DNA from: Methylotenera sp965234545 | GTDB lineage: Bacteria > Pseudomonadota > Gammaproteobacteria > Burkholderiales > Methylophilaceae | Direction of reading: 5' to 3' | Assembly (NCBI GenBank): GCA_965234545.1 | Contig: OZ248348.1 | Span: 1,240,001-1,304,000, forward strand | DNA: 64,000 nt | Shown here: piece after piece, positions 33,301-38,024 of the stretch | Layout of the letters: each line of letters begins with the position of its first letter | How positions within the stretch are numbered: position 1 is the first letter of the stretch | Program-made: the position numbers and the translations under genes | Notes under the pieces: generated by a model | The model's input: the letters and a program-made list of their open reading frames with translations, nothing else | Told to the model about the DNA's origin: nothing | The model's database searches: none

Positions 33301-35180
33301 CTGGCACTGCTGTTGTGTATGGTGCCGTAGGTCATTTCACCTACCAAGGCGCCAACAACATCGCGACCGGTGATGGATGCATTGGTCAAACCAACATTGC
33401 TGATGGTGTTTAACGAGCTGTAGGCAAACAAGCCGATGTTATCGCTGGCGGGGCGGTTAATCATCAAGTTGCTGATGGTGTGGCCTAAGCCATCAAAGTT
33501 ACCGGTAAAAAATCCAGAACTACTGCCTAGCGGCTGAAAACCTGCATAACTGGCTGGATCGGCCAAATCACTGTTCCAGCCACTGGTGGCAGAGGCATCA
33601 ATATTGGCCCCGAGGGCGTAATGCTGATTGACATTGCCATTGATGCCTTGCAAATCTCGAGCAGTGACGCTGCCTTGAGTACCCAAATCGGTGATGACGT
33701 AATAATTCTTAACCGTGCCCGCTGAACCCAATTGCGTGCTGAAGTTTTCACCGGCGTGCAAATTTACCGGGGCATTGATGCTGTAGCTAGCAGCTGTGCC
33801 ATTTAAAACACCATCGCTCGCGCCTTGGCCGTACCTTAAGTCCAACACCCCTTCGGCATCGGTGGAAGTAATGGCTTGATTGATTTCAATGTTGCGGTAA
33901 GCGTCTAGGGTTAGGGTGGTGGGTGCGGCCCATGACACGGCGTCGTTAACGAAGATGTCGCCATTACTGCCAGCACTGCCAACTAAATCCCCAGATGGCG
34001 TATCGGCCGTTTGAATGGTAATGCTATTACTACCTAACAAGTTTCCTAATGCGGCACCGGTAATGTCACCACCACTGGCCGCCACGGTAAAATCATATGG
34101 GTCAATCAACCACGAACCGGTATTGCCAGACGGCGCCGCGGTGGTAATGCGAGCGTCATTGGCCACTTTGACACTGGCACCCGAGGTTTCAATAAAACCA
34201 CCGTCACCGCCATTGGGTGCACTGGCATCCAAGGTGCCGCCCACTTGAGTGGTGCCAAGCGCCATGTCGCTGATCAGTTCAATGCGGCCACTCACATTGG
34301 CCATCGTGCGCGCTTCAACGATGCCGGTGTTGTTGACCATGGCTTTGGTAATGGCCTCGGCGGCCTTGGCCGACATAAACACTTGCCCACCGTCGGCTTC
34401 GATTAATTGCTTGTTATCCACCAGCGCTTGAAACGCGCCCTTGTCTATGCTGAAGCCCACCAATGAACCGCGGCTTAGATTAAGCGTGACTTGATTGCCG
34501 GCGGCCAACACGGCCGAGCCTAGGGTGGCAGAAATCACCCCTTCATTGATCACCTGCGGTGCCAGCATGGCTATGTAACCGCTTTGCGCAGCAGTCAGCG
34601 TGCCTTGGTTGACGACACTGCCGGATTGACCGTTATTGCTAAAGCTAAAGCGGTTAGCCATAAAGTCGTTGTTGCTTAAGCTTAAGGTGGAAGCCACCAA
34701 GCCACCCACATCGACTTGGGCGCCGGCGCCAAACAAGATGCCGTTGGGGTTTAAGATAAAGACTTGGCCATTCGCAGAAATGGCGCCATGGATCTGACTG
34801 ATGCTTTGCCCCAACACCCGATTAAGCACAATGGAAGAAGCATTGGGCTGATTAAACCGCACCGCCTCATGGGCAGCCACGCTAAAGTCCGTCCAATTAA
34901 TGGCTAAGTTTTGGCTACTTTGATGGACGGTGGTGGTATTGCCGGCTTGGCTAATGGCACCGCTACCTGCCACCACTTGGCCGTCCGTGGGGCCCGCTCG
35001 GACAAAGGGTGAAATAGCCAGCGCCAAAGCCGCTGTGGCCGCTGCCACATTCGCCACCAGCTTACTTCTTGCAGACGATTTGCCGCGACCACGCGCGCAC
35101 TCCGCCACGGCTACCCAAGCGGCTAGCGTCTGATTCCAGACTAGGCGATAAATGCGGTTTAATGAAGCGTGGCGTTTCAT
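15330..35180 (-). CDS. Giant two-partner-secretion exoprotein with GLUG repeats (TpsA)
   Basis: A 6616-residue secreted protein, a filamentous-haemagglutinin-type TpsA. The N-terminus is an extended (ESPR-type) signal peptide, NRIYRLVWNQTLAAWVAVAE, with likely cleavage after residue 62. The TPS/haemagglutination domain follows, with LAINWTDFSV, VLNRVLGQSISQI and NPNGILF (residues 144-150), needed for transporter recognition. From about residue 560 to 6140 the protein is a beta-helical array of GLUG motifs (GGLVGxNxGxISNSYATGxVxG, about 26-27 residues each, well over 100 copies). These are organised into 11 larger modules, each opened by a WFM-IDGETRPFLQSEYSTS-type block. From about 6220 to 6560 come two YDG and two MBG-like domains (SLNGSRAYDGTVDV, VASSKVYDGTRAADV). 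A charged tail of about 60 residues ends the chain. The TpsB gene follows directly. Its probable role is adhesion, matrix or surface-filament formation. Confidence 0.93.
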   Translation of the reverse strand: MKRHASLNRIYRLVWNQTLAAWVAVAECARGRGKSSARSKLVANVAAATAALALAISPFVRAGPTDGQVVAGSGAISQAGNTTTVHQSSQNLAINWTDFSVAAHEAVRFNQPNASSIVLNRVLGQSISQIHGAISANGQVFILNPNGILFGAGAQVDVGGLVASTLSLSNNDFMANRFSFSNNGQSGSVVNQGTLTAAQSGYIAMLAPQVINEGVISATLGSAVLAAGNQVTLNLSRGSLVGFSIDKGAFQALVDNKQLIEADGGQVFMSAKAAEAITKAMVNNTGIVEARTMANVSGRIELISDMALGTTQVGGTLDASAPNGGDGGFIETSGASVKVANDARITTAAPSGNTGSWLIDPYDFTVAASGGDITGAALGNLLGSNSITIQTADTPSGDLVGSAGSNGDIFVNDAVSWAAPTTLTLDAYRNIEINQAITSTDAEGVLDLRYGQGASDGVLNGTAASYSINAPVNLHAGENFSTQLGSAGTVKNYYVITDLGTQGSVTARDLQGINGNVNQHYALGANIDASATSGWNSDLADPASYAGFQPLGSSSGFFTGNFDGLGHTISNLMINRPASDNIGLFAYSSLNTISNVGLTNASITGRDVVGALVGEMTYGTIHNSSASGTVQADWKTGGLVGRTYGSSISLSHASASVNGQDMVGGLVGENDNGNISNSYATGSVSGGDYVGGLVGENDNGNISNSYATGSVSGGDLVGGLVGANIDADSIIDYSYATGNVSSVMNLNYAATGGLVGKNINGLIDHSYATGHVVSENTYDATGGLVGYNTGGINNSYATGNVSSTSASTSLEGDSGSSAVGGLVGYNTGGINNSHASGNVTASMTLISPVVQEFAGSQKVGGLVGLNFGSINDSHASGRVTASMALTNVLAGPPWEGAQKVGGLIGLNGGSSLYDNYATGNVTSSFMLTVDQPLLGNVQGSSKVGGLIGSSFYAGVNGSYASGNVISHFQVSVSANISGGLTASNYTGGLLGWQYGGVYDSFATGNVSSQFNSAISGSVGYGSFLTSVTGGLVGYSARVGYGYGSEIEGSHATGAVNSVVSSGYGVNGVGGLVGRNDGSINNSYATGNVTGDVKVGGLVGYNDDAYISNSYATGSVAGNYGVGGLVGDNNYGSITNSYAIGNVTGEAKVGGLVGENDYGSISQTYATGLVTGSSDVGGLVGYNNGGTVERSFWDIDTTGQEDAIGWDLGNTNNLLSLSTLDFLNQANFTSWDFTPNSGTWFMIDGETRPFLQSEYSTSITNSHQLQLMAMDLTANYTLANNIDMTSEFSNVSGLWATNRAAVTPTGSGFVPVGSNYGSPFTGSLDGQNHTISGLSINRSGTYGVGLFGYGNAPISNVGLINVSIVGYGATGGLVGYNYGNISNSYVTGSVSGDSNVGGLVGYNDYGSISHSYSTASVSGSYNVGGLVGRNDVSIDNSYAAGLVTGTSNVGGLVGGNEGTITNSYATGSVSGGFYDVGGLVGYNYGSIDSSYATGNVTGDVYVGGLVGFDNGGSISQAFAAGLVTGSSDVGGLVGYTEGTVENSFWDTNTTGQLRSSGSVDSAGKTTAELLTQTTYTDAGWDFSANTGTWFMIDGETRPFLQSEYSTSITNSHQLQLMAMDLSANYTLANSIDMSGEFSNASGLWATSSSSGGGFVPVGSEANHFTGTFNGQGHTISGLKIYRPTLDGVGLFGYGQGISNLGLIDVDVVGGDFVGGLAGNNYGSVFNSYVTGNVSGSRSVGGLLGWTDNDSVVNSSFSSANVIGREDSVGGLVGINHGIISNSYAIGTVAGVDDVGGLVGNSNGSIINTFATGSVTGTNNVGGLVGLNDEGTISSSFWDTDTTGQLSSAGGTGKTTAELLTQSTYTDAGWNFGDTPNSGTWFMLDDETRPFLQSEYSTSITNSHQLQLMAMDLTANYTLANNIDMTTEFSNVSGLWATDTGASTGRGFVPVGNEDTHFTGSFDGQGHTISGLSINRPSTRGVGLFGYGDATISNLGLLNVAIVGGGDYGATGGLIGYSYGNISNSYVTGSVTGNYDVGGLAGYSVGSIANSYAVGTVSGGDYTGGLVGYSEGSISNSYAGGSVSGDFGVGGLVGSNDGNLLISNSYATGSVSGTDSVGGLVGYTWQGGIVASHATGTVTGDDDVGGLVGYNDGTITNSYATGSVSGNDSVGGLVGYNNDTITNNYATGAVEGSSKVGGLVGLSNGSISNSYTTGSVTGDVKVGGLVGKNHYGTISQTYATGLVTGSSDVGGLVGYNNGGTVEASFWDIDTTGQLSSAGSADSEGKTTEDLLRPSTYEVLGWTFSSSPNDGTWFMLEDETRPFLQSEYSTSITNSHQLQLMAMDLSADYTLANNIDMSAEFSNVSGLWATDRGAVTPIGSGFVPVGQDDSHVFTGAFDGQGHAISGLSINRPDWYGVGLFGYGAYAPISNVGLLNVQITGNVDVGGLVGNNYYGNISNSYVTGSLAGNGSVGGLVGDNYGGNIRNAYSSANVEVNSAGSSAGGLVGHNQYGSISYSYATGRVSGNDYVGGLVGYNYSSNISNSYASGVVTGNNYVGGLVGASASSDISNSHATGSVMGTDDVGGLVGYNYDGSTIINSYAAVRVSGYDGVGGLVGKNEYASITESYAAGVVSGHYRVGGLVGINHYGGSVSESYATGNASGYYGVGGLVGANRSVLTGWSGYGGSINIIDGDHSTSRISNSYAAGSVTGTIAVGGLVGLNDSEIGLYWLSDVIISNSSRNAEISTSYAIGDVSGVDMVGGLVGLNRSTLAVTNSTNATIQSSSSMASIDESYATGRVSINGNGSIGGLLGVNQNEFDQTNPAIVSSNSAATVSSSFWDTDTTGQLSSAGGTGKTTAELLTQSTYTDAGWDFSANAGTWFMIDGETRPFLQSEYSTSISNSHQLQLMAMDLTANYTLANNIDMTSEFANVSGLWATDTGASTGRGFVPVGESGNHFTGSLDGQGHAISGLMINRPSLGGVGLFGYGQGISNLGLIDVDITGGDFVGGLAGNNYGNISNSYVTGVVSGAGSVGGLVGWTSDDSVIAGSFSAASVHGSVSGDEDVGGLVGYNAGDITNSYATGSVSGNYNVGGLVGSNDGNVTKSYATGSVSGSDDVGGLVGSNDGNVTSSYAIGNVTGDVKVGGLVGSNYGSIGQTYATGLVTGTYHEGGIVGSNYGTVTASFWDTDTTGQADAIGFDDGNATDIIGLSTADFLYSANFSSATSATGGFNAGWDFGSSPNSGTWFMIDGETRPFLQSEYSTSITNSHQLQLMAMDLSANYTLANNIDMSADFSNVSGLWATNRGAVTPTGSGFVPVGYGYGLADGNQYTGNFDGQGHAISGLIIDRPSTWGVGLFGNSSGNISNVGLVNVTINGEGGAGGLVGGNHGNISNSFVTGTVIGSDNDVGGLVGRNYGGISNSYASASVTGFYHVGGLVGHNEGGINNSYATGSVLGDVSDSGTGGLVGFNYDGSSISNSYATGNVTGGSAVGGLVGENSYGSVSQTYATGLVTGSSNVGGLVGLNDGGTVTDGYWNNTVNTDVALNNGNGTGLTSEEMRDTANYVGFNFTSTPGASGNNWVLVNADGTLNNTGGATGATTPMLASEYATQIANAHQLQLMAMDLTADYTLVRDVDASKTAGVNDVWTDVGGFVPVGRDMYQVFTGSFDGLGHTVAGLMIDRGGDVGLFGYGDANISNVGLIDANITGPNGGGLVAINYGSISNSYVTGSIVATSSSVGGLVGSNSGSISHSYSTATVSGANDVGGLVGSNESGDITSSYATGNVVASNSRVGGLVGSNDNGTITNSYATGSVSGGFYDVGGLVGKNVSGTITNSYAAGSVSGSHYYVGGLVGHSLGGSISNSYATGNVAGVWGVGGLVGFNDTSSNISQTYATGLVTGTTDVGGLVGYNSGTVEASFWDTDTTGQSNSDGGTGKTTAELLTQTTYTDAGWNFGDTPNSGTWFMVDGETRPFLQSEYSTSITNSHQLQLMAMDFTANYTLAKNIDMSADFSNASGLWATNRGAAQGQGFSILAQHNYDMFSGSLDGLGHTVTGLYIYRPARNYVGLFGYGESNSNISNLGLVAVSITGDNYVGGLVGSNYGSISNSYATGSVAGSNYVGGLVGKNNHGSVTDGYMAGSVTGNQRVGGLVGDNYGGSVSHSHATGSVSGTDNVGGLVGFNYGSISNSYATSRVSGSGYTGGLVGFNYDGSAITNSYATGNVISDSNYGNSKAGGLVGRNEGGISHSYATGMVSGSDYVGGLVGTNLYGASISHSYATGMVSGSDYVGGLVGANAYGASIENSYASGLVFGRDGDVGGLVGENAGSIVNSHANGEVIGSYGVGGLVGYNNGDIDNSYATGQVTGAAKVGGLVGDNGRNELSGNVSNSYAIGSVTGSFKVGGLVGLNEADVIGTFATGSVTGATKVGGLVGLNSGDVIDSFWDKDTSGQLNSDGGTGKTTAELLTQSNYADAEWDFTSGPGTWFMIDGETRPFLQSEYSTSITNSHQLQLMAMDLNANYTLANNIDMSTDFNNVSGMWATDIGLDVGPGFVPVGSDDGHVFAGGFDGLGHTITSLTINRPAESDVALFGYGRAAISNLGLVNVSIKGNNFVAGLVADNYGSISHSFVTGSVEGLGAYVGGLVSTNFGSISNSHTDVALDAGTLVGEVDPTSYAGGLVGTNQIGGSITGSYALGNVYAYGNDVGGLIGHNWSNVAISNSYATGNVVSVGNSVGGLVGFAEDGTSISNSYAAGNVTGAGHLGGLVGHINYGYISNSYALGNVTSATNSDMVGGLIGYSQAVVEQTYAAGVVASGGADVGGLVGLNDGGTVTDGYWNNTVNTDVALNNGNGTGLTSEEMRDSANYVGFNFTSTPGASGNNWVLVNADGTLNNTGGATGATTPMLASEYATQIANAHQLQLMAMDLTADYTLVRDVDASKTAGVNDVWTDAGGFVPVGHVGTHFTGSFDGQGHAISGLTINRPTLGGVGLFGYGQGISNLGLINVDITGGNYVGGLAGNNYGNISNSYVTGSVSGNGSVGGLVGYNDDGTVTQSYSSAAVTGINEVGGLVGYSGGHISQSYATGSVSGSDNVGGLLGYNDGIITQGYSTGSVSGSDYVGGLVGDNDYGGLINQSYATGSVSGSNYVGGLVGYNDEGGTINQSYATGNVAGTFGVGGLVGYSYDGGSISQTYATGLVTGTTDVGGLVGYNSGTVEASFWDTDTTGQSSSDGGIGISAADRLTQITYTDAGWSFGDSPNSGTWFMIDGETRPFLQSEYSTSITNSHQLQLMAMDLTANYTLANNIDMSADFSNASGLWATDRGAVTPTGSGFVPVGSNYGNPFAGSFDGQGHTISSFTFYNEANNVGLFGINAGVIANVGMLDVDVVGVAGIGGLVGANYGLVNNSYATGNVGGSSVVGGLVGMNKVGAINHGHADVDITAIDYGYGSAKVGGLVGANLSTVADSYAEGLVQGIGSNKVGGLVGTNVGRILVSHATADASAEGAVGGLVGFNYGEIYNSYATGSVVADSGAGGLVGYNYGDIYNSYASGVVNAAQDVGGLVGFNDADGWLYNSFYDVDNVLINGSHQLTVGGIYSDQFGDYMRHNQSLNIANYLTADGSGNYQIGSLQNFKDLLGFAESDYSFVQTATIDLQMDAGLYIPYFAGYYAADNVAITNAVIDAASNANIGLFGDLRGSLDGVMAINVDVTGGVNVGGLVGRVGYGAIVENSYANGVVSSTGSNVGGAVGSNYGNIGNVYTEVDVTGGAAANRIGGLVGKNYGSGNITSSAAYGNVYADINGDYGRSVGGLVGHNNGSLIVVTANGAVSGNYQVGGLVGVNNGLIAYGYAHGNVTGNNDYVGGLVGLSQATNGDNEVSISDSAATGDVAGRHYVGGLVGANSVEFDNINADNFSMSASISNSYATGAVTGEDQVGGLVGQNSSAIRISNVNYSSFNSSSSASISNSYATGNVIGGARVGGLVGENYSEVDNDGGTINGSSSLASISSSYATGEVSGNYQVGGLVGKNNNTIDDLDPGVTDTTSTASISASYASGNASSGAFGGPSAGGLVGANYGLIENSHATGNASGIDYIGGLVGYGGGGAIVNSYATGNATGTGHYVGGLVGYGLGSINNSYASGNASGDYDVGGLVGFNLGAITNSYASGAVSGNLGLGGLVGNGDPDAVTVSFWDKDTSGQPSSSGGAGLTGTEMKQVASFSAWGADINNTGDGGAVLRIYEGHSAPLLTSFMESIALENTVVMYNGDAQTGVSVPTDGLRTGTAASGTNVGTYGAYSNQQGYNIVGGNLTINAIPLTAISLNGSRAYDGTVDVAASIFNLYGVLDGESLTLSGVGYMDDRHVGVDKTVNLGTLALGDCAGAGCNGLASNYTFSGGTQTVTITQKSLNQSGLSVASSKVYDGTRAADVLGSAIFASEAVGSGDSTDGLAYVGDTVSITGTTVGTYNDKDVADATTVSFSGLSLTGADANNYSLNSHADAAATITQTDSVVTANSGTQYYNGLSRSITGFSASGLVNAETVSVLSGVTALGSGIEIGDYAVVASGTDANYRLTFVDGVLSIVQGSPSAFLYAIGAALNGLEKSDDSKADVIVDQAVDDKANNLSEDKVKLPDDRMTTLRVSAKD
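20378..20773 (-). repeat. 396-bp near-identical block, copy 1
   Basis: Matches 24260-24655 over 396 bases without gaps and with three mismatches that I can count. It encodes the variant module junction (GYWNNTVNTDVALNNGNG to LTADYTLVRDVDASKTAGV). Confidence 0.9.
24260..24655 (-). repeat. 396-bp near-identical block, copy 2
   Basis: Partner of the block at 20378-20773, in the same orientation and reading frame, 3.9 kb apart. The flanking GLUG units differ much more than the blocks, which points to recent duplication or gene conversion. Confidence 0.9.
33040..33201 (-). repeat. Perfect 81-bp tandem duplication of one GLUG unit
   Basis: Two adjacent copies of 81 bases (33040-33120 and 33121-33201) appear identical. 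They encode two 27-residue units of the type GGLVGENDNGNISNSYATGS. This gives the natural repeat length and shows that units are still being duplicated. Confidence 0.88.
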
Positions 35181-35280
35181 GGATTAGATGACCATCCTGC
35201 ATGCCTTCGCGTCAATGACACGGCCAAATAACTCAGTCCTGCAATTGCGTATTACAGTCATTCATTAGCTCTTTGGTAGA

Positions 35281-35298
35281 ATAATTTTAAGATAATTT
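35281..35298. promoter_or_regulatory. Candidate OmpR-type operator in the divergent tpsA / kinase spacer
   Basis: The 236-base spacer between the exoprotein gene and the histidine-kinase gene contains two exact ATAATTT heptamers starting 11 bases apart (35281 and 35292), with a weaker third (GTAAATT) close behind. OmpR-family regulators bind direct repeats with about this period. A TACAAT at 35364-35369 could be a -10 element for the kinase gene. The site is a suggestion; the region is AT-rich. Confidence 0.3.
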
Positions 35299-35416
35299 GG
35301 AGTGTAAATTAGGCCTTATTTCACTCCCTCTCAATTACTCTCACAGCCAAACTTTTCATGCTTTACAATGCGTTTACCGTGAACAAAACTGACATCACAA
35401 ACAAACTTAGCTGCTC

Positions 35417-37291
35417 ATGCACACTACTGTAAAAAAAATTGTCTTTTTGTGCCTATTGCTAGCCGTAAGTTACGCGCAGGCAGCAATGCAGAATAGCTTG
35501 CAAAATCAGACGGTTGTTAGTGAAATTCTCTTTTGCAATGAAGCAAATTTAACCTTGGAACAAGCCACACAGTGCGACTACCAAGTCACTAAAAAAACCT
35601 TTCAGCCAGGCTTTGTTGATGGGCCTAGATGGATTAGGTTGCGAGTGATATCGCCCAGCCAAACCATGCCAAGCATAGCAGTGCATGTGGGGCCACACTT
35701 TTTAACCGATATACAGCTGTTTGAGAAAATAGGTCATCGTTGGCATAGTCAAGTTGCCGGTAGCCGCTATCCCATCACTGACATGAATGCAAAAGTTGGT
35801 GGCTACAGTTTTATTGTGCCCACCCAGTCATCATCGGAAAACACTTACTATTTACGCATCAACACCATGGGCCTAAGCCATTTTTTTATTGTGGTTGAAC
35901 CTTGGCCAAGCGCTAATCCCTACAATCATAAGTTAAGTATAGGCATGCAATTAGGTGGGCTATTGCTGGTATTGGCATTTGCGGTCATTAGCTACTGGAT
36001 TAACCCCAATCAAGTCATGCTAAGATTTGGCTTGCTAATGCTGACTATCGTTCTGGGTCTAATAGCAGGTAGCGGTATACTGGCGCACTATTTTCTTCGT
36101 GATTATCCCGCATTCAATCAGCTAATTTTTAGCTGGCTTATTTGCCTGCGACTGGCGCTTTGGATAGGCTTGTCTCGATCCATGCTTAAGCCCTATCAGA
36201 CACCTCTTTGGTACATCCTCTCCTGCCGCATCACTTACGGTATCGCTGCACTTAGCATGGTGCTGATTGCGCTAAATTTATACGCTATTGCATATGGCCT
36301 AACATTTACGGCTTTACTTATTGCACCCATGGTTCAAATCCTAGCCATTTGGCGCTCCCACGATATTGAAAAACCAAACAAACGTGCACTGTTATTAGGG
36401 TTTGCTACGAATACCGTGTTAATTCTAATAGCTGCACTGGCTGTTATTTATTCGGTCGGCGGAAGCTACTTTCCTATTTATGTGGCGCGCTTAACTGACT
36501 TCACAGTTCCGCTTGTGCTACTTACTATCATCCTTTTTCAGCAACGGATGAAGAATTTAGAGTTAGTTCAAGTTAAAAACGAACTACTAGAAAAAAATTT
36601 GCGAACCAAGTTTGAACAAAAGCTGTTAGCCGAACGCAGCCTGCTCATCGACATGCTCACGCATGAATTGAAGAACCCGCTTACCACCATCAGCATGGCC
36701 GCAGGTTCGTTAAGCCATGATTTAAAAAACATGGGCATAGCTAACAGTCGTCGATTAGACAACATCAAGCTGTCCATAGCTAACATGGACAGCATCATAG
36801 AGCGTTGCGCGCTGATGAATTTAGTTGACCAACATAAAACAGCCTTATCTAATGAGCCTGTTGATTTGAGAAGATTAATTAATGACTGCATAAAAAATTT
36901 AGACAGAGACAACAGAATCGATCTAGCCATGACACAAAGCATTACCATCATGACTGACCCGTATTTATTGGAAATAGTCATAAACAATCTGATCAGCAAC
37001 GCACTTAAGTATGCAATGCCTGCGAAGCGTATTCGTATGGCCGTAAATGACAGTGCAATAGCCAACACAAATACCATCTGCGTTCAAATTAGTAACGCCA
37101 TCAAACCAACCATGGCGCCCGATGAAGCAGCAATTTTTAAGCGATTTTATCGCCACCCTTTGGCACTAAAAACCAGCGGTAGTGGCTTAGGTTTATTTCT
37201 ATCGCACGGCATTTGCCATATGCTAGGAGGCACACTTAGCTATGCACGCACAGGCAATACCGTCCAATTTTCTGTGGATTTACCAACATGA
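35417..37291 (+). CDS. Membrane histidine kinase with 7TMR-DISM sensor
   Basis: A 624-residue sensor kinase. A signal peptide (ends near SYAQA) is followed by a periplasmic domain of the 7TMR-DISMED2 type (GPRWIRLRVISP, TYYLRINTMGLSHFFIVVEP), often a carbohydrate- or ligand-binding jelly roll. Seven predicted membrane helices follow from about residue 180 to 385. The kinase core has the H-box LLIDMLTHELKNPLTTISMA (His 416), N-box EIVINNLISNALKYA and G-box SGSGLGLFLSHGI. It is divergent from the giant exoprotein operon and overlaps its response-regulator gene by 4 bases. It is a natural candidate to control the exoprotein operon; that is inference from position. Confidence 0.88.
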   Translation: MHTTVKKIVFLCLLLAVSYAQAAMQNSLQNQTVVSEILFCNEANLTLEQATQCDYQVTKKTFQPGFVDGPRWIRLRVISPSQTMPSIAVHVGPHFLTDIQLFEKIGHRWHSQVAGSRYPITDMNAKVGGYSFIVPTQSSSENTYYLRINTMGLSHFFIVVEPWPSANPYNHKLSIGMQLGGLLLVLAFAVISYWINPNQVMLRFGLLMLTIVLGLIAGSGILAHYFLRDYPAFNQLIFSWLICLRLALWIGLSRSMLKPYQTPLWYILSCRITYGIAALSMVLIALNLYAIAYGLTFTALLIAPMVQILAIWRSHDIEKPNKRALLLGFATNTVLILIAALAVIYSVGGSYFPIYVARLTDFTVPLVLLTIILFQQRMKNLELVQVKNELLEKNLRTKFEQKLLAERSLLIDMLTHELKNPLTTISMAAGSLSHDLKNMGIANSRRLDNIKLSIANMDSIIERCALMNLVDQHKTALSNEPVDLRRLINDCIKNLDRDNRIDLAMTQSITIMTDPYLLEIVINNLISNALKYAMPAKRIRMAVNDSAIANTNTICVQISNAIKPTMAPDEAAIFKRFYRHPLALKTSGSGLGLFLSHGICHMLGGTLSYARTGNTVQFSVDLPT

Positions 37292-38007
37292 CAAAGTTAT
37301 TACCCAGCATACGCATAGCCATTGTTGAAGATGATGTAGCGCTGCGTGAAGAATTGCGCTACTTTTTAACAAGCCATGCTATGACTGTGTTTGAAGCAAA
37401 CAGCAGTGTAACGCTGGATGAATTACTCATGCATAAACCGGTTGATTTATTGATTTTGGATTTAAATTTACCTGGGCAAAATGGCTTTGAAATTGCCGTG
37501 CGCATTCGACAAACCATACCCAATATCGGCATTATTATGTTAACCGCTCGCACGGCACAGAAAGATCGGGTTAAAGGTTACGAAAGCGGTGCCGACATTT
37601 ACCTGCCAAAACCCACCTCTGCCCCAGAACTTTTGGCTGCGGTTGTTAGCTTACACAGAAGGCTACATGATCAAAAAAATCAGAGTAAATGGACCTTAGA
37701 TGTGATGCAGCGATTGCTCATACCACGGGATGATTTGGAGGTCATTCCATTAACCGCTATAGAATGCTTGTTAATCATGACGCTTACCAACGCGCCCAAT
37801 CACAGCCTGGACACCGACGAAATATGTGAAATCATCAGTCAAAAAAATCACGGCGAGCTTGTTACTAAACGCGCATTAGAAAATATCATCAGTCGTTTAC
37901 GAAAAAAAATAGCCGCAACCGTGAGTGAACCTAAGCTGCAGAGCATACGATCCATTTGGGGATTGGGTTATGAAATTTGCCTACCCATCGCCATTATCAA
38001 TGCCTAA
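37288..38007 (+). CDS. OmpR/PhoB-family response regulator
   Basis: A 239-residue two-domain regulator. The receiver domain has acidic residues in IAIVEDDVALREEL (E14, D15, D16), the phosphoacceptor D58 in LLILDLNLPG, T86 in IIMLTART, and K108 in DIYLPKP. The C-terminal winged helix is visible in ALENIISRLRKKI and QSIRSIWGLGYEI, typical of transcriptional activators of this class. Its ATG overlaps the kinase stop by 4 bases, so the two are translated together. The probable target is the divergent exoprotein operon and perhaps the outer-membrane protein gene that converges on it. Confidence 0.9.
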   Translation: MTKLLPSIRIAIVEDDVALREELRYFLTSHAMTVFEANSSVTLDELLMHKPVDLLILDLNLPGQNGFEIAVRIRQTIPNIGIIMLTARTAQKDRVKGYESGADIYLPKPTSAPELLAAVVSLHRRLHDQKNQSKWTLDVMQRLLIPRDDLEVIPLTAIECLLIMTLTNAPNHSLDTDEICEIISQKNHGELVTKRALENIISRLRKKIAATVSEPKLQSIRSIWGLGYEICLPIAIINA

Positions 38008-38024
38008 GTCAGCGACACTGGTAT

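Noticed and set aside
15330..35180. Numerous plus-strand and alternative-frame reading frames inside tpsA, some over 100 codons
   Set aside because: They are antisense shadows of the GLUG repeats, with repetitive low-complexity products, no ribosome-binding sites and no recognisable domains.
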